Below are positions 9,355 through 19,735 of a DNA stretch of 64,000 nt, piece by piece (positions within the stretch are counted from its first letter, which is position 1; the number at the start of each line of letters is the position of its first letter). Origin of the DNA: Alicyclobacillus fructus (GTDB lineage Bacteria; Bacillota; Bacilli; Alicyclobacillales; Alicyclobacillaceae); the NCBI RefSeq assembly GCF_017329605.1, contig NZ_JAFMTY010000020.1, positions 1 through 64,000 on the forward strand. Reading direction: 5' to 3'. The translations under genes were made by a program, and so were the position numbers. The notes under the pieces were generated by a model. It saw nothing but the letters and a program-made list of their open reading frames with translations, did no database searches and had not been told where the DNA came from.

Positions 9355-12228
9355 ATGCCACAGGATTTTATCCACGTGCGCGGCGCGCGCGTGCACAATC
9401 TGAAGAACATCGACGTGAAAATCCCGCGCGACAAGTTCGTCGTGATCACCGGCCTCAGCGGGTCGGGCAAGTCGTCGCTCGCCTTCGACACCATCTACGC
9501 CGAGGGTCAGCGGCGCTACGTGGAGTCGCTTTCGGCCTATGCCCGCCAGTTTCTCGGCCAGATGGACAAGCCGGATGTCGACGCCATCGATGGGCTGTCG
9601 CCCGCCATCTCCATCGATCAAAAGACGACGAGCCGCAATCCGCGATCGACCGTCGGCACGGTGACGGAGATCTACGACTATCTCCGCTTGCTGTACGCCC
9701 GAGTGGGCCAGCCGTTTTGTCCCAACTGTGACATCCCGATTCAATCTCAGACCGTGGAGCAGATGGTCGATCGCGTCCTGCAACTTCCCGAGCGGACGAG
9801 GCTTCAGGTGCTCGCCCCGATTGTGCGCGGGCGAAAAGGCGAACATCAACGGGTGTTCGAGCAGATGCGGAAGCAGGGCTTTGTTCGCGTGCGCGTCGAC
9901 GGCGAGGTGCGCGATCTCGACGAGGACATTCAACTGGAGAAAAACCGCAAGCACACGATTGAGGTCGTGGTCGATCGCCTGGTCGTGCGCGACGACATCG
10001 GGAGCCGGCTGGCCGATTCGCTCGAGACGGCGCTCGGGCTGGCGGGCGGCATCGCCGTTGTGGACGTGATCGACGGGGAGGAAATGCTGTTCAGCCAGAA
10101 CGCGGCCTGCCCGCACTGCGGTTTCTCCGTCGACGAGCTCGCGCCGCGCATGTTCTCGTTCAACAGCCCGTTTGGCGCGTGCGAGACATGCTTCGGCCTC
10201 GGCGTCAACCTGGAAGTGGACGAGCAGCTCGTCATTCCGAATCCTTCGCTCACCATCGAAGAAGGGGCCATCGCGCCTTGGAGCGGATCGTTCTCGAATT
10301 ACTACCCGGAACTCCTGCGAGCCGCCTGCAAGGCGTTCGGCATTCCCACGGACGTGCCCGTTCGCGAGCTGCCGGAGGAGTCGATTCAGCTGTTGTTGCG
10401 AGGCAACGGGGCACCGATTCGCTTTTCGTATGAGAATGACTTCGGGCAGCACAAGACAGCTCACATCCCTTTTGAAGGTGTGATTCCGAATCTGGAGCGG
10501 CGCTATCGCGAGTCGACGTCCGAGTCCATCCGCGAGTTCATCGAATCGTTCATGAGCGCGAAGCCGTGCCCCGCCTGCCATGGCCGCCGCCTGAAGCCGC
10601 AGAGTCTGGCGGTGCGCGTGGGAGGCAAGAACATCGCGGAAGTGACCGAGATGACGGTCAGCGAGGCGCTCGAGTTTTTCCGCGGCTTGTCGCTTTCTGA
10701 GAAGGAGATGCACATCGCCCGCCAGATCCTCAAGGAGATCGAGAGCAGGCTCGGTTTTCTGCGCGACGTCGGGCTTGACTATCTCACCTTGGCGCGATCG
10801 GCCGGCACCCTGTCGGGCGGCGAAGCGCAACGGATCCGGCTCGCCACGCAACTCGGCTCGTCGCTGATGGGCGTATTGTACATCCTCGACGAACCGAGCA
10901 TCGGCCTGCATCAACGGGACAACGAGCGGTTGATCCGCACGCTCGAGCACATGCGCGATCTCGGCAACACGCTGATCGTTGTCGAGCACGACGAGGATAC
11001 GATGCTTGCAGCCGATCACATCATCGACATGGGGCCCGGCGCGGGGATTCACGGCGGCGAGGTCGTCGCGCAGGGCACGCCGGCCGAGATCATGGAAAAT
11101 CCCGTGTCGCTGACGGGCCAGTATCTGTCCGGCAGGCGCTTCATCCCGTTGCCGGAGGAGCGCCGCAAGCCGGACGGACGCTGGCTGGAAGTGCGCGGTG
11201 CGCGGGAAAACAACCTGAAGAACATCGATGTCCGCATTCCCATCGGATTGTTCACCTGCGTCACGGGCGTCTCTGGATCGGGCAAGTCGACGCTCGTCAA
11301 CGAGATCGTGCACAAGGCGCTGGCGCGGGATTTGAACCGGGCCCGCGTGAAGCCCGGCGATCACGACGCCATCCTGGGGCTCGAGCACCTGGACAAGGTC
11401 GTGGACATCGACCAGTCGCCCATCGGCCGGACGCCGCGATCGAACCCCGCCACGTACACGGGCGTGTTCGACGACATCCGGGATCTGTTTGCGGCGACGA
11501 ACGAAGCGAAGATGCGGGGCTACAAAAAGGGCCGCTTCTCCTTCAACGTGCGCGGCGGGCGCTGCGAGGCCTGCAAGGGAGACGGGATCATCAAAATCGA
11601 GATGCACTTTCTCCCGGATGTGTATGTGCCGTGCGAGGTCTGCAAGGGCAAGCGGTACAACCGGGAGACCCTCGAGGTGACCTTCAAGGGCAAGAACATC
11701 GCGGATGTGCTCGATATGACGGTCGAGGACGCGTGTGAGTTCTTTGAAAACATTCCCCGCATCCGGCGCCGGTTGCAGACCCTCGTGGACGTCGGGCTCG
11801 GGTACATCAAGCTCGGCCAGCCCGCCACCACGCTGTCGGGCGGCGAGGCCCAGCGGGTGAAGTTGGCTTCGGAGTTGCACCGGCGCTCCAACGGCCGCAC
11901 GCTGTACATCCTGGATGAGCCGACGACCGGACTGCACGTCGCCGACATCGAACGGCTGTTGACGGTGCTTCACCGGCTGGTGGACAATGGGGACACGGTG
12001 CTGGTGATTGAGCACAACCTGGACGTCATCAAGACGGCGGATTATCTGATCGATCTCGGCCCAGAAGGCGGCAGCCGCGGTGGGCAGGTGGTGGCGGCCG
12101 GGACGCCGGAGGAGATATGCCGGCATCCGCAATCGCACACCGGGCGGTTTCTGGGCCCCATCCTGGAGCGGGACCGGGCCCGGATGGCCGCGCGACGCGC
12201 GCTCAATCTGGAAGCCGCCCGCGACTGA
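9355..12228 (+). CDS. uvrA: excinuclease ABC subunit A
   Basis: 957-aa damage-sensing ATPase that forms UvrA2B with the preceding gene's product. It has two ABC modules with Walker [10 protein letters not shown] (near 35) and GVSGSGKST (near 640), two LSGGEAQR signatures, and zinc-binding CxxC pairs (CPNC, CPHC...CETC, CEAC...CEVC). All expected elements are intact. It starts 25 bp after uvrB and shares its SOS-controlled promoter. Confidence 0.97.
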   Translation: MPQDFIHVRGARVHNLKNIDVKIPRDKFVVITGLSGSGKSSLAFDTIYAEGQRRYVESLSAYARQFLGQMDKPDVDAIDGLSPAISIDQKTTSRNPRSTVGTVTEIYDYLRLLYARVGQPFCPNCDIPIQSQTVEQMVDRVLQLPERTRLQVLAPIVRGRKGEHQRVFEQMRKQGFVRVRVDGEVRDLDEDIQLEKNRKHTIEVVVDRLVVRDDIGSRLADSLETALGLAGGIAVVDVIDGEEMLFSQNAACPHCGFSVDELAPRMFSFNSPFGACETCFGLGVNLEVDEQLVIPNPSLTIEEGAIAPWSGSFSNYYPELLRAACKAFGIPTDVPVRELPEESIQLLLRGNGAPIRFSYENDFGQHKTAHIPFEGVIPNLERRYRESTSESIREFIESFMSAKPCPACHGRRLKPQSLAVRVGGKNIAEVTEMTVSEALEFFRGLSLSEKEMHIARQILKEIESRLGFLRDVGLDYLTLARSAGTLSGGEAQRIRLATQLGSSLMGVLYILDEPSIGLHQRDNERLIRTLEHMRDLGNTLIVVEHDEDTMLAADHIIDMGPGAGIHGGEVVAQGTPAEIMENPVSLTGQYLSGRRFIPLPEERRKPDGRWLEVRGARENNLKNIDVRIPIGLFTCVTGVSGSGKSTLVNEIVHKALARDLNRARVKPGDHDAILGLEHLDKVVDIDQSPIGRTPRSNPATYTGVFDDIRDLFAATNEAKMRGYKKGRFSFNVRGGRCEACKGDGIIKIEMHFLPDVYVPCEVCKGKRYNRETLEVTFKGKNIADVLDMTVEDACEFFENIPRIRRRLQTLVDVGLGYIKLGQPATTLSGGEAQRVKLASELHRRSNGRTLYILDEPTTGLHVADIERLLTVLHRLVDNGDTVLVIEHNLDVIKTADYLIDLGPEGGSRGGQVVAAGTPEEICRHPQSHTGRFLGPILERDRARMAARRALNLEAARD

Positions 12229-12255
12229 GGAGCGCGGAGAAAGGAGGCCGGGACC

Positions 12256-13203
12256 GTGGCGAATCTTCGAGGCGTCAGCGTGCGGCAACTCGTGCGCGAT
12301 CTCGATTTGCACGTGTTCAACGAGGACGCGGATTTGGATCGCATGATCTACACGCGCGACATCAACCGCCCGGGCCTCGCGCTCGCGGGTTACCTGCGCT
12401 ATCATCCGGCCGAGCGCGTGCAGATCCTGGGGCGGACGGAGCTCTCGTTTCTTCGCGGTCTCAACGAAAAGGAGAGGGCGCTGCGCGCGTTCGCGTTCTG
12501 CTCGTACCAGCAGACGCCCTGCATCATCATCACGCGCGGCGATACGCCGCCGCCGGTGTTGTTGGAAGAAGCGGCCTCCCGCCGCATCCCTGTCCTCGGC
12601 ACGCCCATGGTGACCACGCGCCTCACCGCGCGCATCTCGAACTATCTGGAGGATAAGCTGGCGCCCGAGACGCTTCAGCACGGGGTGCTCGTCGACGTCT
12701 ACGGGATCGGCATTCTCATCATTGGCTCGAGCGGGATCGGCAAGAGCGAGACGGGGCTTGAGCTCATCAAGCGCGGGCACAGGCTCGTGGCGGACGACGC
12801 CGTGGTCATTCGGCAGATCTCAGACGACTATCTCGTCGGGAGTGCGCCGCCTTTGTTACAGAATCTCATCGAGATTCGCGGACTCGGCGTGCTGAACGCC
12901 ATGACGCTGTTCGGAGCGGGCGCCGTGCGGACGCACAAGCGCATCTCGATGGTGGTCCATCTGGAGGCGTGGCGCGACAATCACGCGTACGATCGGCTGG
13001 GTATCGAAACGGAGACCATGAAGATTCTCGACATCGAGCTGCCGAAGGTGACGGTTCCGGTGCGGCCCGGGCGCAACCTCGCCGTCATCGTGGAGGTGGC
13101 CGCCATGAACTTCAGGCTCAAGGGCATGGGGCTCGACGCCGCGAAGCAGTTCGCGGCGGAGTTGGAGCAGATGATTGCGGCGCAGTCGGAGGGCAGCGCC
13201 TGA
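12256..13203 (+). CDS. hprK: HPr kinase/phosphorylase
   Basis: 315-aa bifunctional enzyme that phosphorylates and dephosphorylates HPr and Crh on Ser46, the signal read by CcpA. It has an N-terminal DRTGG-like domain, Walker A GSSGIGKSE (about residues 156-164) followed by the LVADDAV catalytic Asp, and the EIRGLGVLNAMTLFG signature (shown in part: EIRGLGVLNAMTLF). The GTG start follows AAAGGAGG. A Crh gene lies 7.5 kb downstream and a cre site further on, so the whole control loop is visible in this window. Confidence 0.95.
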   Translation: MANLRGVSVRQLVRDLDLHVFNEDADLDRMIYTRDINRPGLALAGYLRYHPAERVQILGRTELSFLRGLNEKERALRAFAFCSYQQTPCIIITRGDTPPPVLLEEAASRRIPVLGTPMVTTRLTARISNYLEDKLAPETLQHGVLVDVYGIGILIIGSSGIGKSETGLELIKRGHRLVADDAVVIRQISDDYLVGSAPPLLQNLIEIRGLGVLNAMTLFGAGAVRTHKRISMVVHLEAWRDNHAYDRLGIETETMKILDIELPKVTVPVRPGRNLAVIVEVAAMNFRLKGMGLDAAKQFAAELEQMIAAQSEGSA

Positions 13204-13262
13204 AGCGCGGCCGCGAGGGGGTCTCGAGCGCCGCGCGGATGCAGGTTGGTGAAGGTGAAATG

Positions 13263-13290
13263 AAAAGCGGCGGATGTCTCCGCCGCTTTT
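13263..13290. terminator. bidirectional terminator between hprK and argS
   Basis: A perfect 12-bp stem (13263-13274 / 13279-13290) with a TGTC loop, A-run on the left and T-run on the right, works for both converging genes. It overlaps the argS stop codon. Confidence 0.85.
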
Positions 13291-14995
13291 ACATTTCTTC
13301 GGGTGCCTCGATGCCGAGGAGGTAGAGGGATTTCGCCAGCGCTTCGCGCAAGGCCCGCGTGAGAGCCAGCCGGCTTTGTCGCGCGGGATCTTCCGCCTGC
13401 AAGATGGGATGATCGTGGTAAAAGCGGTTGAACGCATGACACAGCTGCAGCGCGTAGCGGGCGATCACGGACGGATCGTACGCGTCTATGGCCCGCTCGA
13501 GCGACTCATTCGCCTGCGCGAGGAGGAACACGAGCGCCCACTCCGCGTCGTCAGGCTGGTAATCCGCGGCCCATTCCCACGCCATCGCGTCCGCTTCGGC
13601 CTTGCGAAGCACGCTTGAGGCGCGCGCGTGCGTGTACTGGACATAGGGCCCGGTCTCGCCGTCGAAGTTCAGGACGTCCTCGTACCGGAAGTCCACCTCG
13701 TGAATCCGGTACGTCTTGAGGTCGTTGAAAATCACCGCCCCGACGCCCACCTGGCGCGCGATCGCGTCCTTGTTCTCGAGGCCCGGATTCTTCTCCTCGA
13801 TGATGGCGCGCGCCTCTTCGATGGCCTTGCGCAGCACGTCTTCCAGATAGACGACATGTCCGCGGCGCGTGGACAACCGCTGGCCGTTGAACTTCATCAG
13901 GCCGAACTGCACGTGCACGCAGTTCTTTGCGTAGTCCCGCCCCATGAGTTCGAGCACCTTGAACACCTGCTGGAAGTGCAGCTTTTGCTCTGCACCCACC
14001 ACATACAGCAACGTGTCCGCGCCCAGCGCCTTGTGCCGGTAGTCGGCGGCGGCGAGATCGCGCGTCGCGTAAATCGACGTGCCGTCCGACTTCACGATGA
14101 TGCAAGGCGGCATGTCGTACGCCGAGAGATCCACCACTTCCGCGCCCTGATCCTCGACCAGCAGGCCCTTCTCGCGCAGCTCCCGGACGATCGCGTCCAT
14201 CTTGTCGTTGTAAAAGCTCTCACCGATGTAATGTTCAAACTCCACGCCGAGCAGATCATACACCTGCTTGAAGGCGCGCAGGCTTTCGTCGATAAACCAT
14301 CGCCAGAGGCGCGTCGCCTCTGGATCGCCATCTTCAAGTTTCTTGAACCAAAGGCGACCCTCGTCTTCCAGTTCGGGCGACGATTCCGCCTCCTGGTGAA
14401 AGCGGACGTAGAGGCGGAACAGCTCCTTGACCGGATCCTTGCGCACCTCATCCTCGTTGCCCCATTTGAGGTACGCGGCGATGACTTTGCCAAACTGCGT
14501 GCCCCAGTCGCCGAGGTGATTGACCCCTTCGACCTTCCACCCGTCTTCGCGCATCATGCGCTTGAGCGCGTGGCCGATGATGGTGGAACGGAGATGGCCG
14601 ACGCCAAACGGCTTTGCGATGTTCGGCGACGAATAGTCAATCACGGCCGTGCGTCCGCGCCCGCGCTCCTGCGAGAACAACCCGTGCACCGACGAAATGG
14701 CCTGTCCCACCACCTGCGCTGCAAACGGGGCCCGCGCCAGCCGGATGTTCAGGAAGCCCTTTTCGGCCTCGGCAGTTTCCACGCCTGCCGCTTCGCGGAC
14801 GCGCGCCGCGAGTTCTTCGGCGATCTGCGCGGGATTTTTCCGCATCTCCCTTGCGAACTGGAAACAGGGCAGGGCGAGATCGCCAAGCGACGGATTCGGC
14901 GGGTATTCCAACATGCGGGCGATCTCGTCGACCGGTCGCGCGACGACCTCTGCGATGGCTTGTGCGATGGCCCGTTTGACTGATTTCACGTTCAT
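13289..14995 (-). CDS. argS: arginyl-tRNA synthetase
   Basis: 568-aa class I synthetase that charges tRNA-Arg. It has an N-terminal additional domain with DIARMLEYPPN-like start, the HIGH-equivalent SSPNIAKPFGVGHLRST (residues about 118-134), an RLSTRRG catalytic loop in place of KMSKS (as usual in ArgRS), and the DALR-type anticodon domain at the C-terminus (ALQLCHAFNRFYHDHPI, then the C-terminal PEEM). It is transcribed against its neighbours. Confidence 0.96.
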   Translation of the reverse strand: MNVKSVKRAIAQAIAEVVARPVDEIARMLEYPPNPSLGDLALPCFQFAREMRKNPAQIAEELAARVREAAGVETAEAEKGFLNIRLARAPFAAQVVGQAISSVHGLFSQERGRGRTAVIDYSSPNIAKPFGVGHLRSTIIGHALKRMMREDGWKVEGVNHLGDWGTQFGKVIAAYLKWGNEDEVRKDPVKELFRLYVRFHQEAESSPELEDEGRLWFKKLEDGDPEATRLWRWFIDESLRAFKQVYDLLGVEFEHYIGESFYNDKMDAIVRELREKGLLVEDQGAEVVDLSAYDMPPCIIVKSDGTSIYATRDLAAADYRHKALGADTLLYVVGAEQKLHFQQVFKVLELMGRDYAKNCVHVQFGLMKFNGQRLSTRRGHVVYLEDVLRKAIEEARAIIEEKNPGLENKDAIARQVGVGAVIFNDLKTYRIHEVDFRYEDVLNFDGETGPYVQYTHARASSVLRKAEADAMAWEWAADYQPDDAEWALVFLLAQANESLERAIDAYDPSVIARYALQLCHAFNRFYHDHPILQAEDPARQSRLALTRALREALAKSLYLLGIEAPEEM

Positions 14996-15027
14996 CCCCC
15001 TGTACAGTCCTCCAAACGTGTCTATTC

Positions 15028-15056
15028 ATTATAACATGGACAAATTTCTTGAGGAA
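15028..15056 (-). promoter_or_regulatory. argS promoter
   Basis: On the minus strand a perfect TATAAT (15028-15033) lies 17 bp from a weak -35 TTCCTC (15051-15056). It is about 32 bp upstream of the argS start and back to back with the TPR-gene promoter. Confidence 0.5.
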
Positions 15057-15078
15057 CTTCGCCATTTCTGGCCCACTG

Positions 15079-15087
15079 TGCTATACT
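15079..15087 (+). promoter_or_regulatory. extended -10 promoter of TPR gene
   Basis: TG-C-TATACT (15079-15087) is an extended -10 element with no good -35. It faces away from argS. Confidence 0.45.
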
Positions 15088-15184
15088 TTTTCCACCAGTT
15101 TCGGGCGTGGTCAGCGCGCTTGCCCGATCTCGCGACGAAGAAGTGCGTGTGCCGTTTTGGGTGGCAAAGGAGGCGCTGCGCAAA

Positions 15185-16948
15185 GTGCAAATGGACAAAC
15201 GTCGCCATCGCTACAACCAGGTGGATCGACCCGAGAACGTGATCGCGATGAAGCTGGACGCGTCCTATTTCTTCGAGCGAGGCATGCGCTTCTTGCAGCG
15301 GAATGATCTGGCGCGCGCGGTCAAAGCGTTTCGGAGGACCGTCGAATACGAGCCCGACAACCCGGTGAACTACTGCAATCTCGCGGGTGTGCTCGCGGAA
15401 CTCGGCGACTTCCAGGGTTCCAACGAACTGTTGCACTACGTGCTTGAGCATATGGATCCGCAGATGTCCGAATGTTGGTTCTATCTGGCCAACAACTACG
15501 CGAATTTGGGCGATTACGAGGCGGCCGAAGAGCACTTGCTGCGGTATCTCGACATGGATCCCGACGGCGAGTATGCCGCCGAGGCGGAGGAGATGCTGTC
15601 CATCCTCATCGACGAGTTCGGCGGCGGGCGCGCGCTGGAACGGAGAAGGCGAGAGGAAGCCAGGGCCGAGACGATGCAGGCGATTCAGGACGGCCGCTAT
15701 TTTCTTGAGAACGGGCAGTTCGAAGTCGCCGTGGAATGGCTCGAGCAGGTGGTCGAGGCGGATCCATCCCACATCGCCGCGCGAAACAACCTGAGTCTGG
15801 CCTACTACTACACGGGGCAATACCACAAGGCGTTGGCGATGGCGGAGAGCGTACTCGAACGCCAACCCGACAACCTGCATGCGCTGTGCAACCGTGCCAT
15901 TCTGTTGCACCATTTCGGCGACGAGGAGCGCCTGCGGCGCGCGGTGGATCCGTTGCGCAAGGTCGTTCCGCTTCACCCGGACATCGCGATGAAGGTGGCC
16001 ACCACCCTCGGCTTCGTCGGCCTCCACGCGGAGGCGCTTGCGGCCTTTCGGCGCCTGGCGCGGCTCGTGCCGCCCGATCACCCGATGCTTTTGCACGGCC
16101 TTGCCGCCGCGCACGCGAATCTCGGGAACCTCGCCGCCGCCGAATCGCTCTGGCGGCAGCTCTCCCGTCACGAGGACTGCGCGCGCGTCGCGGATTATCA
16201 CCTGGAGCGGGTGCGTCAGGCGCGTGCGGCGGGGCTCCCATCCCTCCACGTCGCCTATCAGCTGGACGTTCCGGTTGAGATGCAGCTTGCGGAGGTGCGA
16301 GATCGCCTGCAGACGTCTTCTCCGGACGAGTGGAAGCGAGATCCGCTCCTGCGGGCATCGCTGTACTGGAGCCTGCGCCACGGCAGCCGGGAAGTGCGCC
16401 AGCGGGTGATTCGCGCGCTGGCCGTGGTGGGGGACGAAGACGCGCAACAGGCCCTGAAGTCGTTCCTTGCGCGATCGGATATCGACGCGTCCCTGCAGGA
16501 GCAGACGCTCGTCGCGCTGAAGCGGATGGGCGCCAAGGGCATCGTGAAGCTCTGGCGCGCCGCGGGACCGGCGGAGATCCGGCTCGAGGACGTGCGCCAC
16601 GATCTCATCCTCGATCTGCAGCCGCAGTGGCGCGAGGTCTGGTCGTTGGCGGAGATGTGGCTTCTGTCTCGCGGTCTCCGCTCGCTTGTGAACCGGGCGC
16701 GGCGGACTTGGCTCACCTTCTTGTACGACGAGCTCTTCCTCGACCTCCGCAAGCGCATCGTGAAGCCCGAAAGTTGGGCGTCCGGCCTATTGTACGTGGT
16801 GCTGCGCTACGCGAACGTGCCCGTCGTGCAGCGCGATCTCGCCGCTCAGTTCGGCGTTTCCGTGTCTTCGCTGAGCAAATGCAGCTCTCGCCTGGAGCAG
16901 GTCGTTCTGCGCGCCGGATGGCAGGCGCGGCGGAGCCGCGAAGAATGA
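15185..16948 (+). CDS. tetratricopeptide-repeat protein with C-terminal helix-turn-helix-like segment
   Basis: About 587 aa with many TPR units between residues 20 and 270 (for example AVKAFRRTVEYEPDNPVNYCNL, in part AVKAFRRTVEYEPDN), a HEAT-like middle, and a C-terminal KPESWASGLLYVVL plus LAAQFGVSVSSLSKCSSRL segment that looks like a helix-turn-helix. The specific role is unknown; such TPR proteins are conserved in Bacilli. The GTG at 15185 is preferred because AAAGGAGG precedes it by 11 bases. A GTG at 15107 also opens the frame but lacks a ribosome site. Confidence 0.75.
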   Translation: MQMDKRRHRYNQVDRPENVIAMKLDASYFFERGMRFLQRNDLARAVKAFRRTVEYEPDNPVNYCNLAGVLAELGDFQGSNELLHYVLEHMDPQMSECWFYLANNYANLGDYEAAEEHLLRYLDMDPDGEYAAEAEEMLSILIDEFGGGRALERRRREEARAETMQAIQDGRYFLENGQFEVAVEWLEQVVEADPSHIAARNNLSLAYYYTGQYHKALAMAESVLERQPDNLHALCNRAILLHHFGDEERLRRAVDPLRKVVPLHPDIAMKVATTLGFVGLHAEALAAFRRLARLVPPDHPMLLHGLAAAHANLGNLAAAESLWRQLSRHEDCARVADYHLERVRQARAAGLPSLHVAYQLDVPVEMQLAEVRDRLQTSSPDEWKRDPLLRASLYWSLRHGSREVRQRVIRALAVVGDEDAQQALKSFLARSDIDASLQEQTLVALKRMGAKGIVKLWRAAGPAEIRLEDVRHDLILDLQPQWREVWSLAEMWLLSRGLRSLVNRARRTWLTFLYDELFLDLRKRIVKPESWASGLLYVVLRYANVPVVQRDLAAQFGVSVSSLSKCSSRLEQVVLRAGWQARRSREE

Positions 16949-17065
16949 CGCGCCGAAATGTTCGTCGGTCACGAAATTTTCACCTGGCTGTAACACGGAT
17001 GAAACATGTGCGGTCTACTCTAAAGGCGTAGCACATTTGACCCCCTTTTGATATAGAGGTTCTTG

Positions 17066-17095
17066 GGCACTCGGACTCCGAGTGCCGCTTTTTTT
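17066..17095 (+). terminator. terminator after TPR gene
   Basis: A perfect 9-bp stem (17066-17074 / 17078-17086) with an ACT loop, followed after GC by seven T's. It closes the TPR transcript and isolates the yvcI-crh cluster, whose -10 (TATACT) is at 17115-17120. Confidence 0.85.
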
Positions 17096-17163
17096 GTGTC
17101 GAACGCATCCCTGGTATACTTTTGGCGGAGCATGCTATGCTGTTCACAAATGGGGTGGGCGCC

Positions 17164-17691
17164 TTGCAGGTGATTGTCAATTGTTACGCACCGTTTGCCG
17201 GCGGGTTCGTGATGTTGCGCAAACCGCGCCGCGGATGGTGGTACCTGCCGGGCGGCAAGGTCGAACCGGGAGAGTCGTGGCGCATCGCAGCCATGCGCGA
17301 GTTCACGGAAGAGACGGGCTTGAACCTCGAGGACGCGGATCTTCGGGGTGTGTACGAAATTCATATTGCCGAGGGGCCCGAGAGCGGCGAGACGCGCCGG
17401 ATCATCGCGCAGTTTGTCGGCCGAGGGGCCTCGGGGACGCTCCGATCCATCCATCGCGAGGGCACGCTCGCCATCGTGACAAGATCGGACCTTCCGCGCC
17501 TGCCCATGGACGAGGGAGACCGCGTGATGCTCCTGCACGCCATCGCGGCGGAAGAGCGAGGCGATGATCGCGTGTTCTTCGGGAGCTTCTCCTACGACGC
17601 AGAGCACCACCTGCTTCATCACGAAATGGATCCCGAAGGCTATCCGCTGGAACCGCTGTTTGCGCGCAGCCAAGAGGGGGATGTGCTGTGA
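17164..17691 (+). CDS. yvcI: NUDIX hydrolase (YvcI-like)
   Basis: About 175 aa with a complete Nudix box (GGKVEPGESWRIAAMREFTEETGL, catalytic REFTEETG). It hydrolyses a nucleoside-diphosphate-X substrate that cannot be named. The TTG at 17164 gives MQVIVNC, matching the family start, and follows GGGGTGGG; upstream TTG/ATG codons at 17122 and 17137 would begin almost at the promoter. It is the first gene of the conserved yvcI-rapZ-yvcK-whiA-crh cluster and overlaps rapZ. Confidence 0.88.
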   Translation: MQVIVNCYAPFAGGFVMLRKPRRGWWYLPGGKVEPGESWRIAAMREFTEETGLNLEDADLRGVYEIHIAEGPESGETRRIIAQFVGRGASGTLRSIHREGTLAIVTRSDLPRLPMDEGDRVMLLHAIAAEERGDDRVFFGSFSYDAEHHLLHHEMDPEGYPLEPLFARSQEGDVL

Positions 17692-18554
17692 CCAACCGCT
17701 TGCAGGCGATTGTGCTGACGGGCATGTCGGGCGCGGGGAAGTCGACCGCGATGCAGGCGTTCGAAGATTTCGGCTTTTTCTGTGTGGACAATCTGCCCCC
17801 CGCGCTCATGCCCCGGCTCATCGACATGGCCGAGCACGCGTCCGGCAAGCTCAGCAAAATGGCGTTCGGTTGCGACCTCCGCGGCGGGGAGCTGTTTGAA
17901 CCGCTCTTGATGACCGTTCAGGAGATCCGGGATCGCAAGGACGTCACGGTCACGCTCGTGTTTCTGGATGCGGACGACGCGACGCTCGTCAGGCGTTACA
18001 AGGCGTCTCGCCGCCGCCATCCCCTGTCGATGGGAGGCCGGTTGCTGGAGAGCATTCAGGCGGAGCGACAGAAACTGGCCGGCGTCCGCCAGGCGGCCGA
18101 TGTCGTGATCGACACGTCCAACTTGTCGGCCAACCAGCTCAAGCAGGAATTGAGCCGCCGGTTTGTGGAACACGCGATGCGCCTGCCGGTCCATGTCGTG
18201 TCGTTCGGGTTCAAGTTTGGCGTGCCGCTCGACGCGGACATGGTGTTCGACGTCCGGTTTCTGCCCAATCCTCACTACATCGATCACCTGCGCCCGTACA
18301 CGGGCGAGGATGAACCGGTCTACAACTACGTGATGCAGTGGCCGCAGACGCAGGCGTTCCTACAGAAGGCCGAGGATATGCTGGACTTTCTGATCCCGGA
18401 GTTTCAGCGCGAGGGAAAGAGCCATCTCGTGATCGGCGTCGGCTGCACGGGCGGCAAGCACCGCTCCGTGGCCGTCGCCAAACATATCGCCGAACACCTG
18501 CGCGATCTCGCCGTCGTCGATCTGACGCATCGCGATTTCAGGCGGGAGGACTAG
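17688..18554 (+). CDS. rapZ: RNase adapter RapZ / YvcJ, nucleotide-binding protein
   Basis: 288-aa P-loop protein with Walker A GMSGAGKST (about residues 9-17), the FCVDNLPP motif and the C-terminal GCTGGKHRSV motif typical of RapZ/YvcJ. In E. coli RapZ controls the GlmZ small RNA; in Bacillus YvcJ binds GTP and affects competence. Its GTG start overlaps the yvcI stop (GTGA), so the genes are coupled. Confidence 0.94.
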   Translation: MTNRLQAIVLTGMSGAGKSTAMQAFEDFGFFCVDNLPPALMPRLIDMAEHASGKLSKMAFGCDLRGGELFEPLLMTVQEIRDRKDVTVTLVFLDADDATLVRRYKASRRRHPLSMGGRLLESIQAERQKLAGVRQAADVVIDTSNLSANQLKQELSRRFVEHAMRLPVHVVSFGFKFGVPLDADMVFDVRFLPNPHYIDHLRPYTGEDEPVYNYVMQWPQTQAFLQKAEDMLDFLIPEFQREGKSHLVIGVGCTGGKHRSVAVAKHIAEHLRDLAVVDLTHRDFRRED

Positions 18555-18557
18555 CCC

Positions 18558-19724
18558 ATGCGACAGTGGTGGTTGCTCGCGTGGACCATCGCCTGCTTCG
18601 GCATGGGCCTTTTGACGGGCGTGGTGCGGCTGGCGCGCTGGCCGCACGCGGCCGAGATCGGCGTTGCGGTCGTGCTGGCGGCGGTCGTGCTGCTGGCGTT
18701 CGGCTGGTGGTCGGATATTCGGCGCCAGCGCCGCCTGCAAAAGTGGCAAGAGCGCAGGCTGAAGATCGTGTGCATTGGCGGCGGAACGGGCCTGTCGACG
18801 ATTTTGCGGGGGCTCAAGGAGTACGAGGTGGATCTCACCGCGGTCGTCACCGTGGCGGACGATGGCGGAAGTTCCGGGCGGTTGCGGCATGACTTCGCGA
18901 TGCCGCCGCCGGGCGACATCCGCAACTGCCTGGTGGCGCTGGCGGATACCGAGCCGCTCCTGGAGCGGCTGTTGCAGTTCCGTTTCCCGGCTGGCGAAGG
19001 GCTCGAAGGGCACAGCTTTGGGAACTTGTTTCTCGCGGCGATGACACACATCATGGGAGATTTCGAATCCGCGATCCGCGAGACGAGCCGCGTGCTGGCG
19101 GTTCGAGGGAAGGTGTTGCCGGCGGTGCGGGAGGACGTGCGGCTTCGGGCCCATCTGGAGGACGGGCGCGTGGTCGAAGGCGAGTCGCGCATTCCGGAGG
19201 CGGGCGGCCGCATCGAGCGGCTGGAGCTTGTGCCGGCCGATCTCGAGCCGCTGCCGGACGTGATTGCGGCCATCGAGTCCGCGGACGCGATCGTCGTGGG
19301 CCCAGGCAGTCTGTACACGAGCGTCTTGCCGAACCTGCTGGTTCCGGGCATCGCCGACGCGATTGCGTCCAGCCGCGCCCGCAAAATTTACATATGCAAC
19401 GTGATGACGCAGCGGGGAGAAACGGATGATCTGTCGGCGTCGAGCCACGTGCGCGCCATCTACCGACACGTGGGCCGCCGGCTCTTCGATTACGTGCTGG
19501 TCAACGCCGCGCCGCTGCCGGAAGAGGCGTTGCGGCGGTATCAGGAGCAACACAGTTATCCGGTCCGCGTGGACATGGAGGAGCTCCACAAGCTGGGACT
19601 GAAGGTCATCGCCCGCGATTTCATTCACTATGCGACGTACGCCCGCCACGACAGCCGGAAGGTGGCCGAGCAGATCGTGAGCCTGCTCGGCTACGAGCGG
19701 GACACAAAGCGAGTGACGAGATAG
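18558..19724 (+). CDS. yvcK: gluconeogenesis factor YvcK (CofD-like)
   Basis: 388 aa: two N-terminal TM helices (about 5-50), a basic linker, then the CofD/UPF0052 fold starting IVCIGGGTGLSTILRGLK (in part GGGTGLSTILRGL). Conserved VADDGGSSGRLR and PPPGDIRNCLVAL motifs follow. In Bacillus YvcK/MgfK binds UDP-sugars and is needed for growth on gluconeogenic carbon. The two TM helices are an N-terminal extension. It starts 3 bp after rapZ. Confidence 0.92.
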   Translation: MRQWWLLAWTIACFGMGLLTGVVRLARWPHAAEIGVAVVLAAVVLLAFGWWSDIRRQRRLQKWQERRLKIVCIGGGTGLSTILRGLKEYEVDLTAVVTVADDGGSSGRLRHDFAMPPPGDIRNCLVALADTEPLLERLLQFRFPAGEGLEGHSFGNLFLAAMTHIMGDFESAIRETSRVLAVRGKVLPAVREDVRLRAHLEDGRVVEGESRIPEAGGRIERLELVPADLEPLPDVIAAIESADAIVVGPGSLYTSVLPNLLVPGIADAIASSRARKIYICNVMTQRGETDDLSASSHVRAIYRHVGRRLFDYVLVNAAPLPEEALRRYQEQHSYPVRVDMEELHKLGLKVIARDFIHYATYARHDSRKVAEQIVSLLGYERDTKRVTR

Positions 19725-19735
19725 GAGAGAGAAGC